64,000 nucleotides of DNA from Galliscardovia ingluviei (GCF_014635685.1 NZ_BMDH01000001.1:310001-374000), one strand, 5' to 3'. Counted from the first letter of the stretch, positions 1-12,649 are shown. Translations and numbers: made by a program. Notes: generated by a model not told the origin, from the sequence alone.

Positions 1-1754
1 ATATCACTAACAGTGATTTGGTAGGCGTTACCAAAGTCAAGTATTGCACCAAAGCGTGCATAATTATAAGCCAGTATCGGGGTAAAAACAGCTACTACCG
101 ACGCAATCATAGCGCTATCAATACGCCAAGTATGCCATACACTACGTTTGTGTAGGGGCAAGTGCTTCCAAGTGCCGAGCAGCCATCGTTTCGGTAACAC
201 TAGTGCTGCAATAGGGCGGAATAATAGTCCTGAACGATATTCCGGAGCAAAAATTACAAACCATAAGCATGTAGCAGCAATCATCGGCACTCTACAGCCA
301 AGGGTAGTGGCAATACAAATGCAACCAGCTATCATATGAGCGGTTGAAACAGGAGTAGGGTTACCGTATGCGTCTGGGCGTTTCGCGCCAAGCCAGAACC
401 AAAGTCCCCAAGCGAGGAACATTAACCCTGTGGCAAAAGCAACTTCATAAAAAGCTCTGCGCTGATATAAATACCATCCTCCTGCTGCAAAAGCTATGGT
501 AATAATGCCAAGAGCTACTGTAGCAATGCTGGTGTGTGGCGCGTAGAGTTTGGTCATGCGGATGATAAGTAGCGCTAATCCAATCAAAGCGAGCATAAAG
601 CTTATGGTTGAGGCAACAGTTGCTGGGAGAGCCAAGCCACCGGATACGAAAAAAGACGAGCACCATTGGAAAGGAATAAAGTAAAGCAGCGCTGGAATAA
701 TGCCGAAATATGAATACCAATGCCCATTGTAGAATGCGTAATCCCAGTATATAGGGTGGACGCCTTGCGCTAACAACGCATTGCGTGCTTGAGGGTTGTA
801 AGGATTAGCTAACTGGGCAAATTCAGGAGGAACTGGGAGGTCCAGCCAAGCATGACCTGCTAAAAGAGCCTGTGCTACATGAGCATACTGGTTAAAATCA
901 TAGGTATAGGCATTGGGCTGATGAAAGCTTTGATTATTACTCCACCATGCTGTGATCAATGCATGCACAATGACCACAAGAGCTGTAACACAGATAACGC
1001 AAATTATAGTAATTTGTGCTGCTTTGCTCTCTGTTAGAGAGGTGCGCCACAGAGATGAGCGTGGGCGAAAAGCAAGTAGTAATAACGCCACTACTGCGCC
1101 GAGAGAAAGTCGTAGCCAGCTTATGGAGAATGGGACTTTGGCATTGAGTGTAATGGTGAGTAAGGGGATGCGAGTCCCTTGTGCTTCAGCTATATGGACG
1201 GCGACAGCCTGCACCGGCTGTTGGATATTGCGTTGTGGTACTACTGATGTTGATGGATTGCTCAGATCGACAAGCTGTGTATTTCCAGTATGCCATTGAT
1301 AGTGTGAATCTTGAATATCAATGCGCATATGTACTACTTGCTGTAGAGGTTGTGTAAAATACTGCGCATCAGCAGCTATATCGTTCTGTAGTGTACTGTT
1401 TTGCTGTGAACTGTGCTCTACAGTGCCATGAGGTGCTATATTGCTTTGCGATGTAAGAATAGAGAAACCTACTGAACGGATAACCTGATTGGCGCCAGAG
1501 GCGCGCCATCCTGCATTTCGCGAATCTGTAATAATCTGAGTATTATCAGATAAAGTCTGTAATCCAACCGCCTGAGTATGTAGGGGCTTTTCTATGGGCG
1601 ATAGCATACAGGTCTGCCAAAACCCTGCGTTGCCTAAAGTGGTTTCTATGCTGAGTAGGGTCAGCACTATAAGCATAATCGTTTTCCAATGTTGTGCTAT
1701 TGCACTGCGCCATGCTCGGTATGCATGCGATATATTGGCAAAGCAACAACTCAT
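1..1754 (-). CDS. Multi-span membrane protein, possibly GT-C type glycosyltransferase (partial, 3' end outside window)
   Basis: An open reading frame runs leftward off the window edge from an ATG at 1754 (MSCCFANISH), giving about 584 codons with no stop. It has one hydrophobic segment near residue 20, a polar stretch of about 180 residues that is probably outside the membrane, then a run of hydrophobic segments from about residue 210 onward. A Trp/Tyr-rich loop (YDFNQYAHVAQALLAGHAWLD) after the third span resembles the first acidic loop of GT-C membrane glycosyltransferases, but I see no decisive motif. The frame is convincing because it is long and has membrane-protein composition. The ribosome-binding site is weak (GGGATAGGG close to the ATG). 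Function is inferred only loosely. Confidence 0.7.
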   Translation of the reverse strand, partial: MSCCFANISHAYRAWRSAIAQHWKTIMLIVLTLLSIETTLGNAGFWQTCMLSPIEKPLHTQAVGLQTLSDNTQIITDSRNAGWRASGANQVIRSVGFSILTSQSNIAPHGTVEHSSQQNSTLQNDIAADAQYFTQPLQQVVHMRIDIQDSHYQWHTGNTQLVDLSNPSTSVVPQRNIQQPVQAVAVHIAEAQGTRIPLLTITLNAKVPFSISWLRLSLGAVVALLLLAFRPRSSLWRTSLTESKAAQITIICVICVTALVVIVHALITAWWSNNQSFHQPNAYTYDFNQYAHVAQALLAGHAWLDLPVPPEFAQLANPYNPQARNALLAQGVHPIYWDYAFYNGHWYSYFGIIPALLYFIPFQWCSSFFVSGGLALPATVASTISFMLALIGLALLIIRMTKLYAPHTSIATVALGIITIAFAAGGWYLYQRRAFYEVAFATGLMFLAWGLWFWLGAKRPDAYGNPTPVSTAHMIAGCICIATTLGCRVPMIAATCLWFVIFAPEYRSGLLFRPIAALVLPKRWLLGTWKHLPLHKRSVWHTWRIDSAMIASVVAVFTPILAYNYARFGAILDFGNAYQITVSD

Positions 1755-1900
1755 AACCCTATCCCAGTGTACAGAAACGATTGGTGTGTAGCGAGGTACA
1801 AGAGCTGCGACGCAGGCGTATGGATATACCAATCACCGCACATTTGCAGGCAGTTACTCTTGTAGCAATAGCTGTAGTGCTAACACCGTAGTGTCATGGG

Positions 1901-1906
1901 TATAAT
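1901..1906 (+). promoter_or_regulatory. Possible -10 box upstream of the 1198-residue protein gene
   Basis: A perfect TATAAT lies about 80 bases before the ATG at 1988, in a 230-base gap between divergent genes. No good -35 hexamer sits 16-18 bases upstream, so this is a weak call. Confidence 0.3.
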
Positions 1907-1987
1907 AGCAGATAAGTTTGTATAAGCGATACAACTACAATAGAGAACAATATTTGAGCAAGATAAGTAGAATAAGTAGGATACCGT

Positions 1988-4900
1988 ATGGCAGATGCGC
2001 GAAACTCACAACATACACCCAATCTTGATTGGCTAGTTTCAGCAATGGCGGCGCATACCATAACACTGCACCCATTAGTGCGTATTCACCAGTTACCTCA
2101 CGCTCCACAACTTCCAGAAGGTATAGAGTTTGGATGGGCACAGTTCCCATCGGTGCGTGGCAGAGGCTTTAGTATTGTTGTATTTTTAGATCGCTGGCAT
2201 TGTCTGCCTATTGCTTTTGCAGACTCTCAGGGTCGCGTATTTACTGATTACCGAATCGATCCAGATACACAGCATCTAACGCCAGTAATGTCCTTTATAC
2301 AAGAGGGCTATATTGATGTTCCACAATCTCGACTGTATGCGCATGAACCACATGAGCAGGATAAGATCGTCCCTGCTGTCTGCGGTGGAATCGTTTTCCA
2401 TAACTCGCATACTGGCGAGCCAGTGTGGCTTGCTTCTTGGCTTAAATCTGGAAAAAAATACACGATTGAACAATTACGCAGCCCAATACCTGCTCAGGAT
2501 AGAGCGCGGCTGGATTATCGTGATGCTCTTACTACAGCGTATATCCATGCAGTGCTTATTGCACAGCATGAGGGAGCTGTTATTGGTTTTGGCTCTAGTA
2601 ATATTTTCAGACGCCTTGAGTTGGAGGCACCAATCGGTGCAATACGACGTTCGCTCGCGGATATTACACGTCTTGCCAATAAACAGTATCGTGTTTCAGG
2701 ATTAGAGCGATACTTTGAGCAGCTCATGCAACAGGCGGGAATATGGCAAACGGATACTGGATTAGAGGCTGTGCATGGTGCAGAACCGTTGCAATTATTA
2801 AGCTCTCCTCATTCAGGTGCACTGTTATTTGCTTGGCAAGAGCAGTTAAATTTGAAGTCATTTTTTGCAGCCATGCGTATTGAAGCTGCGATAAACCGTT
2901 TTGCTGCGGTAAGTAGAGTAGTGGAGTACAATGCGCGTACAGGGCACTGGCCGATTGAAGATACGATGAGTATTGAAGATGCTGCACGACTTGACTGGTC
3001 ACTTTTGGGTAATCCAGCATTATTAGCTGAACCAATCGATGATACCGATAGAGATGCATTAATCGATGATCTTGCTGATGAGTTCAATTATTTTACTGAT
3101 GAAATTCATAGTGCTGATATGCATGCCGAACAGGCAGTACCAGTTGATGATATTTTAGGTCTTAGCAGCGCGCAATCAATACAGCGACTTATGCATATGA
3201 CACGGTTACGTGCTATGGCATTATGGCGACAGTATCCTGACCCACTAGCACCAGCGCAATCTAAGCCTGAACATACGCATCAACATCAAGATGCTGATGG
3301 CTCGGCATGGATTTACCGACAAACATTGGCTCATATGCTGCGCTCGCTCAATGTTCCATACCGTTTTGATGTTGAGTTTCGTGCAAACCTTCAAGCAGGT
3401 AATGTCGCAATTGGTTTTACGAGTGTAGGATCTACGCTCATGCCTACTCAACGACTGCATGATAATGGCGTGTGGCAAGAGCTTAGCGAGCATGAGCGTG
3501 CTATGTTAGCTACGCAATACAACTTGCGACTAGGTATTATTATTGCCTGTTTGGCATATGCTGCTGATGCTCGCGTGCGTTCAGTGAGTATACATATTGA
3601 TTCACTGGGCTTGGAAGAACTCAATACAGAACGTGCTTCTGATATTGAACGTCTTATCGCTAAAGCTCTTGCAGCGTTTAATGCACATGTGACTCGTGGC
3701 GCTAGTGATACTGGTATGACAGATGATATGCAAGGAGTGCATATTGATGAACAAGGCGTATCTATTGATCCATTAAGCAGTCCGTCTCAGCATCATGCTG
3801 ATCCGAAAGATGGAGATATCCACGGCGATCCAGCACAGCTATCTTCATTGCTTTCGCCAACTGCGCAACCATCTTCAGATACTGTAGCAGAACCTAGCTC
3901 ACAACAAGATGTAACGGCTGATACAACTTCAGATACGCAGAGAGAACAAACGGGTACTGAGGAGGATGCTTCTGAGGATTCAGCTGCCGGGGAATCTGAA
4001 GCCCAAGAAGATCAGCATGCAAAACTATCCCAAAACATCAGCGATGCCTCACATCTTGATGCGGCTGATATGGATAGTGACTTCATGGAAATCATGCAGG
4101 GATTTAGCTTTGATACCTCTGATTTCAACCAAGTTGCTGATCTTAACGCACAGGATGATCATAAGGCGACTGCGGATTCTGAGGAGCAAAATTCAGATAT
4201 GCCAACGCGCGATGGAAATAATACTCATTCGTTACAGGCATTGCAGCAGCAGCCACAATTACAAACTTTAGTAACGGTAACTTTTGATCGCGATATGCTG
4301 ATGCAGGCTGTTAACGAGGATGGATTCGCAGATCCTATTGCGCTGTATCAGCATGCTGGAGCAGATATGCGGATTGCAGAAGATGGATCGCTAGCAGCTG
4401 TTTCTGGTACTTTTACGTTACAAGATAGTACATTTGCTCCCACTGGTTCGCAAGAGATTCCTGAACTCAGTGAGTGGCAGTTTGATAGCGCAGAACGTCG
4501 TATTTTTGCTGCGCATGATGCGCTAGATATGTCGATTCAACGTGATGATGTACTGCAACATATGAACTCACAGATGCAGCGTTTGCACGATGATCAGTCA
4601 TTGGATTCAGTGCATAAAGCACGTCAAGCCATGCAATATATTAAGCGCATCGCCGATCCTGAGTTGCAGGATGCGTCAGCAGATATTACTAGTGCATTTA
4701 TTGACGGCACAGCAGTTCCTCAGATTCCATTGACGTTGAGTAATCAGCTTCGTGATGCAAGAATTGCGCTTCGAGGTATGCAAGGAGGGACTTTCGAGCA
4801 AAATCTTGAGCAATTAAGTACTGTTGTTGCTAATGTGGATGCTCAGTTCGCTGCAGGACCAGGAGTGGCTCGGTATTTTAATTCGTATGCAGAGCGAATT

Positions 4901-5584
4901 GTGTATAACCATATGTTTGCCACATCACATGAGCAGACGGTGCTTATTCCTGATCATCTCTTCATGGCGCATATGGATTTAGTAGATATTGCTGCGCAAC
5001 TAGCGCCAATGCAGGTGGATATAGATCCGTTAGCGCATTTGAATACCCTAGTGTCGTATGCTCCGGCATATCCTTTGGTGCATATGCGATTAGCAATGTA
5101 TCTTTCTCATCAGGGTGATTGGGATTCATCTCGCGCTGCATGTTTGAATGCTCTACGTGTTGCATTAGATCGTAATGATGCCGCATTTGCTTATTATCGT
5201 TTAGCATACTGCTCATGGATGCGTGATGAGTTTGCTATTGCAGCAGCATGTTACGAAATGTGCGAACATATTAATGGATATGACAATATGGCTCAGGTGA
5301 CATTGCAGGAAGAGTTTGCGGAATTAATGCGTCGCACGCACTCACAGCGTATTGCTGTGCCGCATACTATTGAGGAAGCACAGGCAGTATTACGCGAGGC
5401 ATCTATTCCTATTTGGCCGCATACTCAGGCTGCACAAATTGTTCGTGATGCAGCACGTGTCAGCGTTGATCATGCTATGTTTGTTCCTGCAAGAACATTA
5501 TGCCTTGCTGCTGCACGGATGAGCGATTCACGGCGTGATATGGATACTGTTGATATTCAGTTCTTGAGGTCATTGCGCCCATAG
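1988..5584 (+). CDS. Large hypothetical protein with acidic linker and repeat-like C-terminus (1198 aa)
   Basis: I do not recognise the family. The ATG at 1988 has AGGA six bases upstream. The N-terminal 570 residues look globular and mixed alpha/beta, with no signal peptide or membrane span. Residues about 575-775 form a low-complexity linker rich in Asp, Glu, Ser and Gln. The C-terminal part (about 960-1198) is helical with alternating Ala/Tyr/Leu patterns such as AFAYYRLAYCSWMRDEFAIAAACYE, which read like tetratricopeptide-type helical hairpins. It is followed 94 bases later by ligA on the same strand. The cytoplasmic location is inferred from the absence of export signals. It could be a scaffold or partner-binding protein, but nothing in the sequence shows an enzymatic activity. 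Confidence 0.85.
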   Translation: MADARNSQHTPNLDWLVSAMAAHTITLHPLVRIHQLPHAPQLPEGIEFGWAQFPSVRGRGFSIVVFLDRWHCLPIAFADSQGRVFTDYRIDPDTQHLTPVMSFIQEGYIDVPQSRLYAHEPHEQDKIVPAVCGGIVFHNSHTGEPVWLASWLKSGKKYTIEQLRSPIPAQDRARLDYRDALTTAYIHAVLIAQHEGAVIGFGSSNIFRRLELEAPIGAIRRSLADITRLANKQYRVSGLERYFEQLMQQAGIWQTDTGLEAVHGAEPLQLLSSPHSGALLFAWQEQLNLKSFFAAMRIEAAINRFAAVSRVVEYNARTGHWPIEDTMSIEDAARLDWSLLGNPALLAEPIDDTDRDALIDDLADEFNYFTDEIHSADMHAEQAVPVDDILGLSSAQSIQRLMHMTRLRAMALWRQYPDPLAPAQSKPEHTHQHQDADGSAWIYRQTLAHMLRSLNVPYRFDVEFRANLQAGNVAIGFTSVGSTLMPTQRLHDNGVWQELSEHERAMLATQYNLRLGIIIACLAYAADARVRSVSIHIDSLGLEELNTERASDIERLIAKALAAFNAHVTRGASDTGMTDDMQGVHIDEQGVSIDPLSSPSQHHADPKDGDIHGDPAQLSSLLSPTAQPSSDTVAEPSSQQDVTADTTSDTQREQTGTEEDASEDSAAGESEAQEDQHAKLSQNISDASHLDAADMDSDFMEIMQGFSFDTSDFNQVADLNAQDDHKATADSEEQNSDMPTRDGNNTHSLQALQQQPQLQTLVTVTFDRDMLMQAVNEDGFADPIALYQHAGADMRIAEDGSLAAVSGTFTLQDSTFAPTGSQEIPELSEWQFDSAERRIFAAHDALDMSIQRDDVLQHMNSQMQRLHDDQSLDSVHKARQAMQYIKRIADPELQDASADITSAFIDGTAVPQIPLTLSNQLRDARIALRGMQGGTFEQNLEQLSTVVANVDAQFAAGPGVARYFNSYAERIVYNHMFATSHEQTVLIPDHLFMAHMDLVDIAAQLAPMQVDIDPLAHLNTLVSYAPAYPLVHMRLAMYLSHQGDWDSSRAACLNALRVALDRNDAAFAYYRLAYCSWMRDEFAIAAACYEMCEHINGYDNMAQVTLQEEFAELMRRTHSQRIAVPHTIEEAQAVLREASIPIWPHTQAAQIVRDAARVSVDHAMFVPARTLCLAAARMSDSRRDMDTVDIQFLRSLRP

Positions 5585-5666
5585 CATGTGGTAAGTCGAA
5601 GGACCAGACCTGATTATTTAGCTACAGTACATGGTAAGCGCTTGCGAATTTACTGCGTTTGGGTAG

Positions 5667-8198
<2,532 letters not shown>

Positions 8199-8319
8199 TC
8201 TCAAAATATGGACTATTAGTAGTTCAGATTTCGGGAGAAATATATGTAGCACTTGACTGGTGAAAACACCTATGTGTAGCGTCATGCCACGGAACTATTA
8301 CGCGCGTTGTGGAGGAACT

Positions 8320-9288
8320 ATGAAATACGCTGTACTCGGTGCTGGAGCAATGGGATTACGCTACGGCATATTATTGCAGAAGCTCGCTGGCAAAACCGTT
8401 GATTTTGTTGATACTTGGGAGCCAGGCATTGAAGCGGTGCGTCGCCAAGGCGGCGTATATGTCAGTCGCGATCATGAAAATCGCCATCTGGTACCTATCG
8501 AAGTGTATCGACCTGAAGAATATACCGGCAACCCTGATGTGTGGATTATTATGCTTAAGCAAATGCAGCTTGAGGCAGTACTGAAGCGTTGCCATGATGC
8601 AGGATTATTCCAAGACCACCAAGTAGTGTTTAGTGCTATGAACGGATGGGGTCACTTTGACCATATTCGACAGTACTTTAGCGAAGATCGCATTTATGGT
8701 GGCACAGCTTTGGTTGCTACAGTATTAAACGGTCCAGGAGATGTTGATTTTATTGGCAAACCTGGTGCTGGAACTATGACGCTATGCTCGTATACAGGTG
8801 ACATTACTGAAATTGAGCGTCAGATGCATGATGATTTGCAGCAGGCTAATTTTAATCCAACAATTACCCAAGATTTAAAGGGTACTTGCATGGCAAAAGT
8901 GGTGTTTAACTCTGTAGTGAACACACTATGCACTATGTATCAAATTCAAATGGGGCAATTTATCAGCTATCCAGGAGCACGCGATGTCGCACGACAGCTT
9001 ATTGATGAAGCCTATGACGCATTAGAACGCGATGGTGTTAAGCTGATCAATACTCGTGATGAAGAGCTGGAAACAGTGGATTATGTTTCACGGACTGGTA
9101 ACCCATTGCATTACCCATCAATGTATCAAGACATGATTCATTCTCGCCCTACAGAAGTGGATTATATCAATGGCTATATTGCTGCAGTTGGCAGAAAGCA
9201 CGGATATGTGTGCCATACACATGAATTCTTAACGCATGGTGTGCATTTAGCTGAGCTGGCACATCGACTGCACGAAACTCAAGCATAG
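8320..9288 (+). CDS. panE: Ketopantoate reductase family (ApbA/PanE) oxidoreductase
   Basis: NADPH-dependent reduction of 2-dehydropantoate to pantoate in the vitamin B5/CoA pathway is the family's usual reaction. The N-terminus has the Rossmann motif GAGAMGLRYG. The C-terminal domain has the family lysine region (CMAKVVFNSVVNTL) and the PTEVDYINGYI motif with its substrate-binding Glu. I place the start at ATG 8320 (MKYAVLG) because GGAGGAACT lies directly upstream. An ATG 60 bases earlier would add residues ahead of the Rossmann strand that do not belong to the fold. The gene is followed by a clear terminator. The substrate could be another 2-oxo acid, because no other pantothenate genes are nearby. 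Confidence 0.85.
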   Translation: MKYAVLGAGAMGLRYGILLQKLAGKTVDFVDTWEPGIEAVRRQGGVYVSRDHENRHLVPIEVYRPEEYTGNPDVWIIMLKQMQLEAVLKRCHDAGLFQDHQVVFSAMNGWGHFDHIRQYFSEDRIYGGTALVATVLNGPGDVDFIGKPGAGTMTLCSYTGDITEIERQMHDDLQQANFNPTITQDLKGTCMAKVVFNSVVNTLCTMYQIQMGQFISYPGARDVARQLIDEAYDALERDGVKLINTRDEELETVDYVSRTGNPLHYPSMYQDMIHSRPTEVDYINGYIAAVGRKHGYVCHTHEFLTHGVHLAELAHRLHETQA

Positions 9289-9411
9289 TGTGACAAGGAT
9301 TATAACTCGTGCCACTAGGAGTAGCTAGAAGAATCAGTTAATAGATTAGGTAGGCTAACTGCAGCAACTATAAAGATATTCTGGCTGCAACCCAAAACTG
9401 TATGAACAGCT

Positions 9412-9450
9412 AGGCTGGTGTATATGCGAATGACTATATGCCAGCCTTTT
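9412..9450 (+). terminator. Rho-independent terminator after the PanE-like gene
   Basis: The stem AGGCTGG ... CCAGCCT is followed by TTTT. The loop region also contains complementary TATAT/ATATA bases. It lies 120 bases after the stop at 9288 and before the next gene. Confidence 0.75.
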
Positions 9451-9558
9451 GTAATGCTAGCTTTAGTAATGCTATAAAATCAGTTATTCCAGTAGGGGGG
9501 CGTTCGCCAACAATTGTTTGCCCAACACACGTAGCATATAGGAAGACTTCACGCTAGT

Positions 9559-10701
9559 GTGGTGCACATGAGTGAACGAGTTGAATCAGATGTTGTTATT
9601 GAACGCAATGTTCGAGAACGATTGAGCAAAGTAATTGACCCAGAATTAGGGAAGTCAATAACTGAATTAGGTATGATTGTTGGTATAGAAGCTGTGCCGC
9701 GCGACATCATCGATGCTGGAAAGCCAGTAGTTGATGTCACAGTACGAGTAGAGCTTACTGTTGCCGGATGTCCACTCACACAACAAATTATTGATGCCAT
9801 CAATGATGCGGTAACCTCATATCCTGCGGCAACTCTAGTACCTCATATTGCTGTTGGCTCGATGAGTGAGCAAAAATTGACGCAGCTTGTTGATGATTTG
9901 AAAGAAGCACGCCGTCGCAATCCCTTTAACAAGCCTGGAATTAAAACAAAAATATTTGCTATCGCATCTGGAAAAGGCGGTGTAGGTAAATCCTCGGTGA
10001 GTGCCAATTTAGCAGCAACATTCGCGGCTCTTGGATACGATACTGCGGCAATTGACGCGGATATTTATGGATTTTCACTGCCAACTTTGCTTGGTGCGCA
10101 TGGACAGCCCACGAATCTTAATGGCATGTTAATGCCAGTGACAGCATGGGGCGTGAAAACTATGTCCATTGGCATGTTTGCGGGAGCTGATCGAGCCATT
10201 CTATGGAGAGGACCTCGGCTTCATCGATCATTAGAACAGTTCTTATCAGACGTGTGGTGGGGAGAGCCAGATGTACTGGTTATTGATCTCGCACCAGGTA
10301 CTGGTGATATGGCATTGGCAGTAGCACAAACTTTGCCGAACGCAGAACTCGTGGTAGTCACCACTCCTCAGCCAAGCGCCTCTGATGTGGCAGTGCGCAG
10401 TGGGCTTGTCGCTCTTCAAGTGCCGATGAAAGTGCGCGGCGTAATAGAGAATATGAGCTGGTACGACCACCATGGTGAGCGTCTGACGATTTTTGGTGAA
10501 GGCGGTGGCGCTCGCGTAAGTCAACAGCTCACTCGCGCATTGCGTTATGATGTGCCACTTTTGATGCAAATCCCATTAGAAACCGAGTTGCGGCAGTCAG
10601 GAGAAGCTGGCCATCCTGTGGTGCTCGATGAGCATGGCAAACTTGCCGATCATGATCTGGCACATAGGTTTGAGCAGCTTGCACGCACACTGATGCAGTA
10701 A
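9559..10701 (+). CDS. mrp: Mrp/NBP35 family Fe-S cluster carrier ATPase
   Basis: Cytoplasmic P-loop ATPase of the Mrp/ApbC group, which carries and delivers iron-sulfur clusters. The N-terminal 95 residues form a MIP18-like (DUF59) domain starting VIDPELGKSITELGMI. The ATPase domain has the deviant Walker A motif SGKGGVGKSS at about residue 138, followed by ADIYGFSLP and the Walker B-like VLVIDLAPGTGD. I see no CXXC pair in the C-terminal part, although many Mrp proteins have one; such cysteine-poor forms are common in actinobacteria. The start is a GTG at 9559 or 9562, with AGGAAG about 15 bases upstream. The ATG at 9568 is further from that site. Confidence 0.9.
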   Translation: MVHMSERVESDVVIERNVRERLSKVIDPELGKSITELGMIVGIEAVPRDIIDAGKPVVDVTVRVELTVAGCPLTQQIIDAINDAVTSYPAATLVPHIAVGSMSEQKLTQLVDDLKEARRRNPFNKPGIKTKIFAIASGKGGVGKSSVSANLAATFAALGYDTAAIDADIYGFSLPTLLGAHGQPTNLNGMLMPVTAWGVKTMSIGMFAGADRAILWRGPRLHRSLEQFLSDVWWGEPDVLVIDLAPGTGDMALAVAQTLPNAELVVVTTPQPSASDVAVRSGLVALQVPMKVRGVIENMSWYDHHGERLTIFGEGGGARVSQQLTRALRYDVPLLMQIPLETELRQSGEAGHPVVLDEHGKLADHDLAHRFEQLARTLMQ

Positions 10702-11045
10702 TTTACTGGGCTATTGGAATTACGTGGGTTGAGGTATCACGTACTGGCGTTATTTTGGCAACGTTTGGCAACAGTCTTCTTGTCCACCTTCAATACTTTT
10801 AAGCTTAAAGCACAGTATCTCACATCGTGGTGTTGTACTGCATTGCAGATGGATTAAGGAATGATGAGCATGAATACATTGCCAGTATTAACTAACCAGT
10901 ACGCCCTTGATCATAGTTTATAGGTGAGTAACGTTTGGACCTGTGACATAGTTGCCACAGGTCCAACGCATTGCAAAATTGAGTAGCTCTCATTTACACT
11001 TATATGATTTAGTATTCCTAGTAATGGTGTCAATGACTCGTATGT
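10702..11045. other. Intergenic gap between two convergent genes
   Basis: This 344-base gap holds a strong inverted repeat at 10935-10966 (listed separately). A 20-codon frame at 10861 begins ATGATGAGC after AAGGA, but it is too short to support. I see nothing else, in particular no permease gene for the neighbouring binding protein. Confidence 0.6.
10935..10966. terminator. Hairpin between convergent mrp and solute-binding protein genes
   Basis: A perfect 11-bp stem (TTGGACCTGTG / CACAGGTCCAA) with a 10-base loop. It has no long T-run on either strand, so it is a likely bidirectional terminator or transcript-end stabiliser rather than a textbook terminator. Confidence 0.6.
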
Positions 11046-12437
11046 TTATTGCTTATCAAATGCTGTCGCTTGAGGAACGGAACCGAGTACTTGTTCGTTG
11101 TTATTCCATTCAGTTGACCATCCATTAACAAAAGCTTTTGTAAAGGTATCCCATGATCCGGTGCCTTGTGCGTATTCAATAAGCGCTGCAGAGAAATCAT
11201 CCTGCCACTGCTGATCTGGCAGTGTGAAGCTTCTTACTGAGGTTTTGCCTGCTTCGATATAAGCGCGTGCGGCAGTGGTAAGAGGATTCTTTGGCTGGTA
11301 GGCTTTGTCGTTAAATGTGGTAAATGGTACAGAGAAACCCATGTCTTGGGAGAGAATCTTCTTGGCATCATTATTGGTAACCATCCATTTGATGAAGTCC
11401 AGCGTTGCTTGCTTATCTTGTTTGGAAGCGTTTTTATTGACTGCCCAGCTTGCGTCATATACACCTGCTGGTCCAGTTTCTTCTTCACCTGTAATGCCCA
11501 TGTAATATGGGAGCATTCCAAGATCTTCATCAGCAACTTCGTTACCTTTGATTTGTGAATATGACCATACGCCGTTTGGATAGAATGCTACTTTGCCGAG
11601 TGCGAATTCTGCAGTAACATCATCATAGGATTTGGAGCTTACCATAGATGGTTCAGTCGGGCTATTGTGCAATTCCAAATCAAAGAGATCTTTATAGTTC
11701 TGTAAGTATGTTCCTTTAATTGTTTTCGAGAATGTGGTATTCATATCCTTATACTCGAAATACAGTGGAATACGGGACATATGCGCGGTGAATCGATACG
11801 TGTCTGATGCGTCCAGACCAGGAGTTGCAAAAGCCCCTTCAATACCAAGATCATCTTTGTGCTCTTGCATGGATTTAGCGACTTTGCTCAGAGTTTGAAA
11901 ATTAGTGAGTTCGTCGGCACTGTGAATCACAGCATAATCTTTTGAACAGTAGGTATTGAGAATTTTCTTGTTGTAAATAATGCCATACCATTCTGCAGCA
12001 TAAGGCAGCGTGTAGGATTTGCCATCAATGGTATATGAATTTGCTTTACCTTCGTCATTAAGCAGCTTGAAAAGTTCTGTGTCTTGCAAAGGTTCTACGT
12101 ACTTTTGGTATTTTGCAAATTGATCGAATCCGGAAACATTGAACATAGTTGGCGCATTTGATTTTGCCAATTCTGATGTCATTGTGGCATCATATGTGCC
12201 TGAAGCTCCAGTTTGAATATCAACTTTTACACCAGTTTCTTTGGTATACATATCAGCAAGTTGTTTGTATTGGTCTACAACTTCTGGTTTGTTGTTCATA
12301 AAATACACATGCCCTTTGGAAGAGTCTGTGCTGTCGCTTGAACATGCGGCAAGTGAGGTAGTGAGTGCTAGTGCTGACAGTACGGCAACTATGGTTTTTA
12401 ATGTTCGACCTTGTGTTGTACGAATAGGTGTATTCAT
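11046..12437 (-). CDS. Sugar ABC transporter solute-binding lipoprotein (family 1)
   Basis: Extracellular sugar-binding lipoprotein of 463 residues. The N-terminus has a basic start, a hydrophobic segment and the lipobox LAAC, so the mature protein should begin at the Cys near residue 32. The body has the family 1 pattern, including NAPTMFNVSGFDQ, a GKVAFYPNGVWSYSQ-type segment and GPAGVYDASWAVNKN. The ATG at 12437 has AAGGAAG upstream. It is divergent from a LacI-type regulator and the shared upstream region contains repeated operators. No membrane permease or ATPase gene adjoins it, so it must borrow a transporter encoded elsewhere. The sugar is probably an oligosaccharide, but it cannot be named from the sequence. 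Confidence 0.9.
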   Translation of the reverse strand: MNTPIRTTQGRTLKTIVAVLSALALTTSLAACSSDSTDSSKGHVYFMNNKPEVVDQYKQLADMYTKETGVKVDIQTGASGTYDATMTSELAKSNAPTMFNVSGFDQFAKYQKYVEPLQDTELFKLLNDEGKANSYTIDGKSYTLPYAAEWYGIIYNKKILNTYCSKDYAVIHSADELTNFQTLSKVAKSMQEHKDDLGIEGAFATPGLDASDTYRFTAHMSRIPLYFEYKDMNTTFSKTIKGTYLQNYKDLFDLELHNSPTEPSMVSSKSYDDVTAEFALGKVAFYPNGVWSYSQIKGNEVADEDLGMLPYYMGITGEEETGPAGVYDASWAVNKNASKQDKQATLDFIKWMVTNNDAKKILSQDMGFSVPFTTFNDKAYQPKNPLTTAARAYIEAGKTSVRSFTLPDQQWQDDFSAALIEYAQGTGSWDTFTKAFVNGWSTEWNNNEQVLGSVPQATAFDKQ

Positions 12438-12469
12438 AGTGGCTTCCTTCGTTATGCATCATTGCAAAA

Positions 12470-12486
12470 TGATAGCGCTTACATAT
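12470..12486. promoter_or_regulatory. LacI-type operator copy 1
   Basis: TGATAGCGCTTACA is centred on the palindrome AGCGCT, the usual core of LacI-family operators. It lies about 35 bases upstream of the binding-protein ATG, where it could block transcription. Confidence 0.7.
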
Positions 12487-12545
12487 CAATATTGTTCATA
12501 TTTATTTGTTTAATACTTGAATATTTAAATGTAATGCTTGTATGA

Positions 12546-12560
12546 TGATAGCGCTTACAT
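12546..12560. promoter_or_regulatory. LacI-type operator copy 2
   Basis: An exact second copy of TGATAGCGCTTACAT in the same orientation, 76 bases from copy 1. This helically spaced pair could support looping by a tetrameric or dimeric repressor. Confidence 0.7.
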
Positions 12561-12622
12561 TTTTAACGTGCAAATATTCTTTTGTAAGGTGTGTTGCTAT
12601 AGTTAAAGATAGGAATAGCAAT

Positions 12623-12638
12623 ATGTAAGCGCAATACT
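12623..12638. promoter_or_regulatory. LacI-type operator copy 3, next to the regulator start
   Basis: ATGTAAGCGCAATACT is a one-sided match, in inverted orientation, to the two upstream copies. It ends 12 bases before the regulator ATG and overlaps the region just before its ribosome-binding site, which suggests autoregulation. Confidence 0.6.
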
Positions 12639-12649
12639 GAGGAGCGGTA

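Noticed and set aside
10861-10923. 20-codon frame MMSMNTLPVLTN... with AAGGA upstream
   Set aside because: Too short, and no sign of conservation or context; probably chance.
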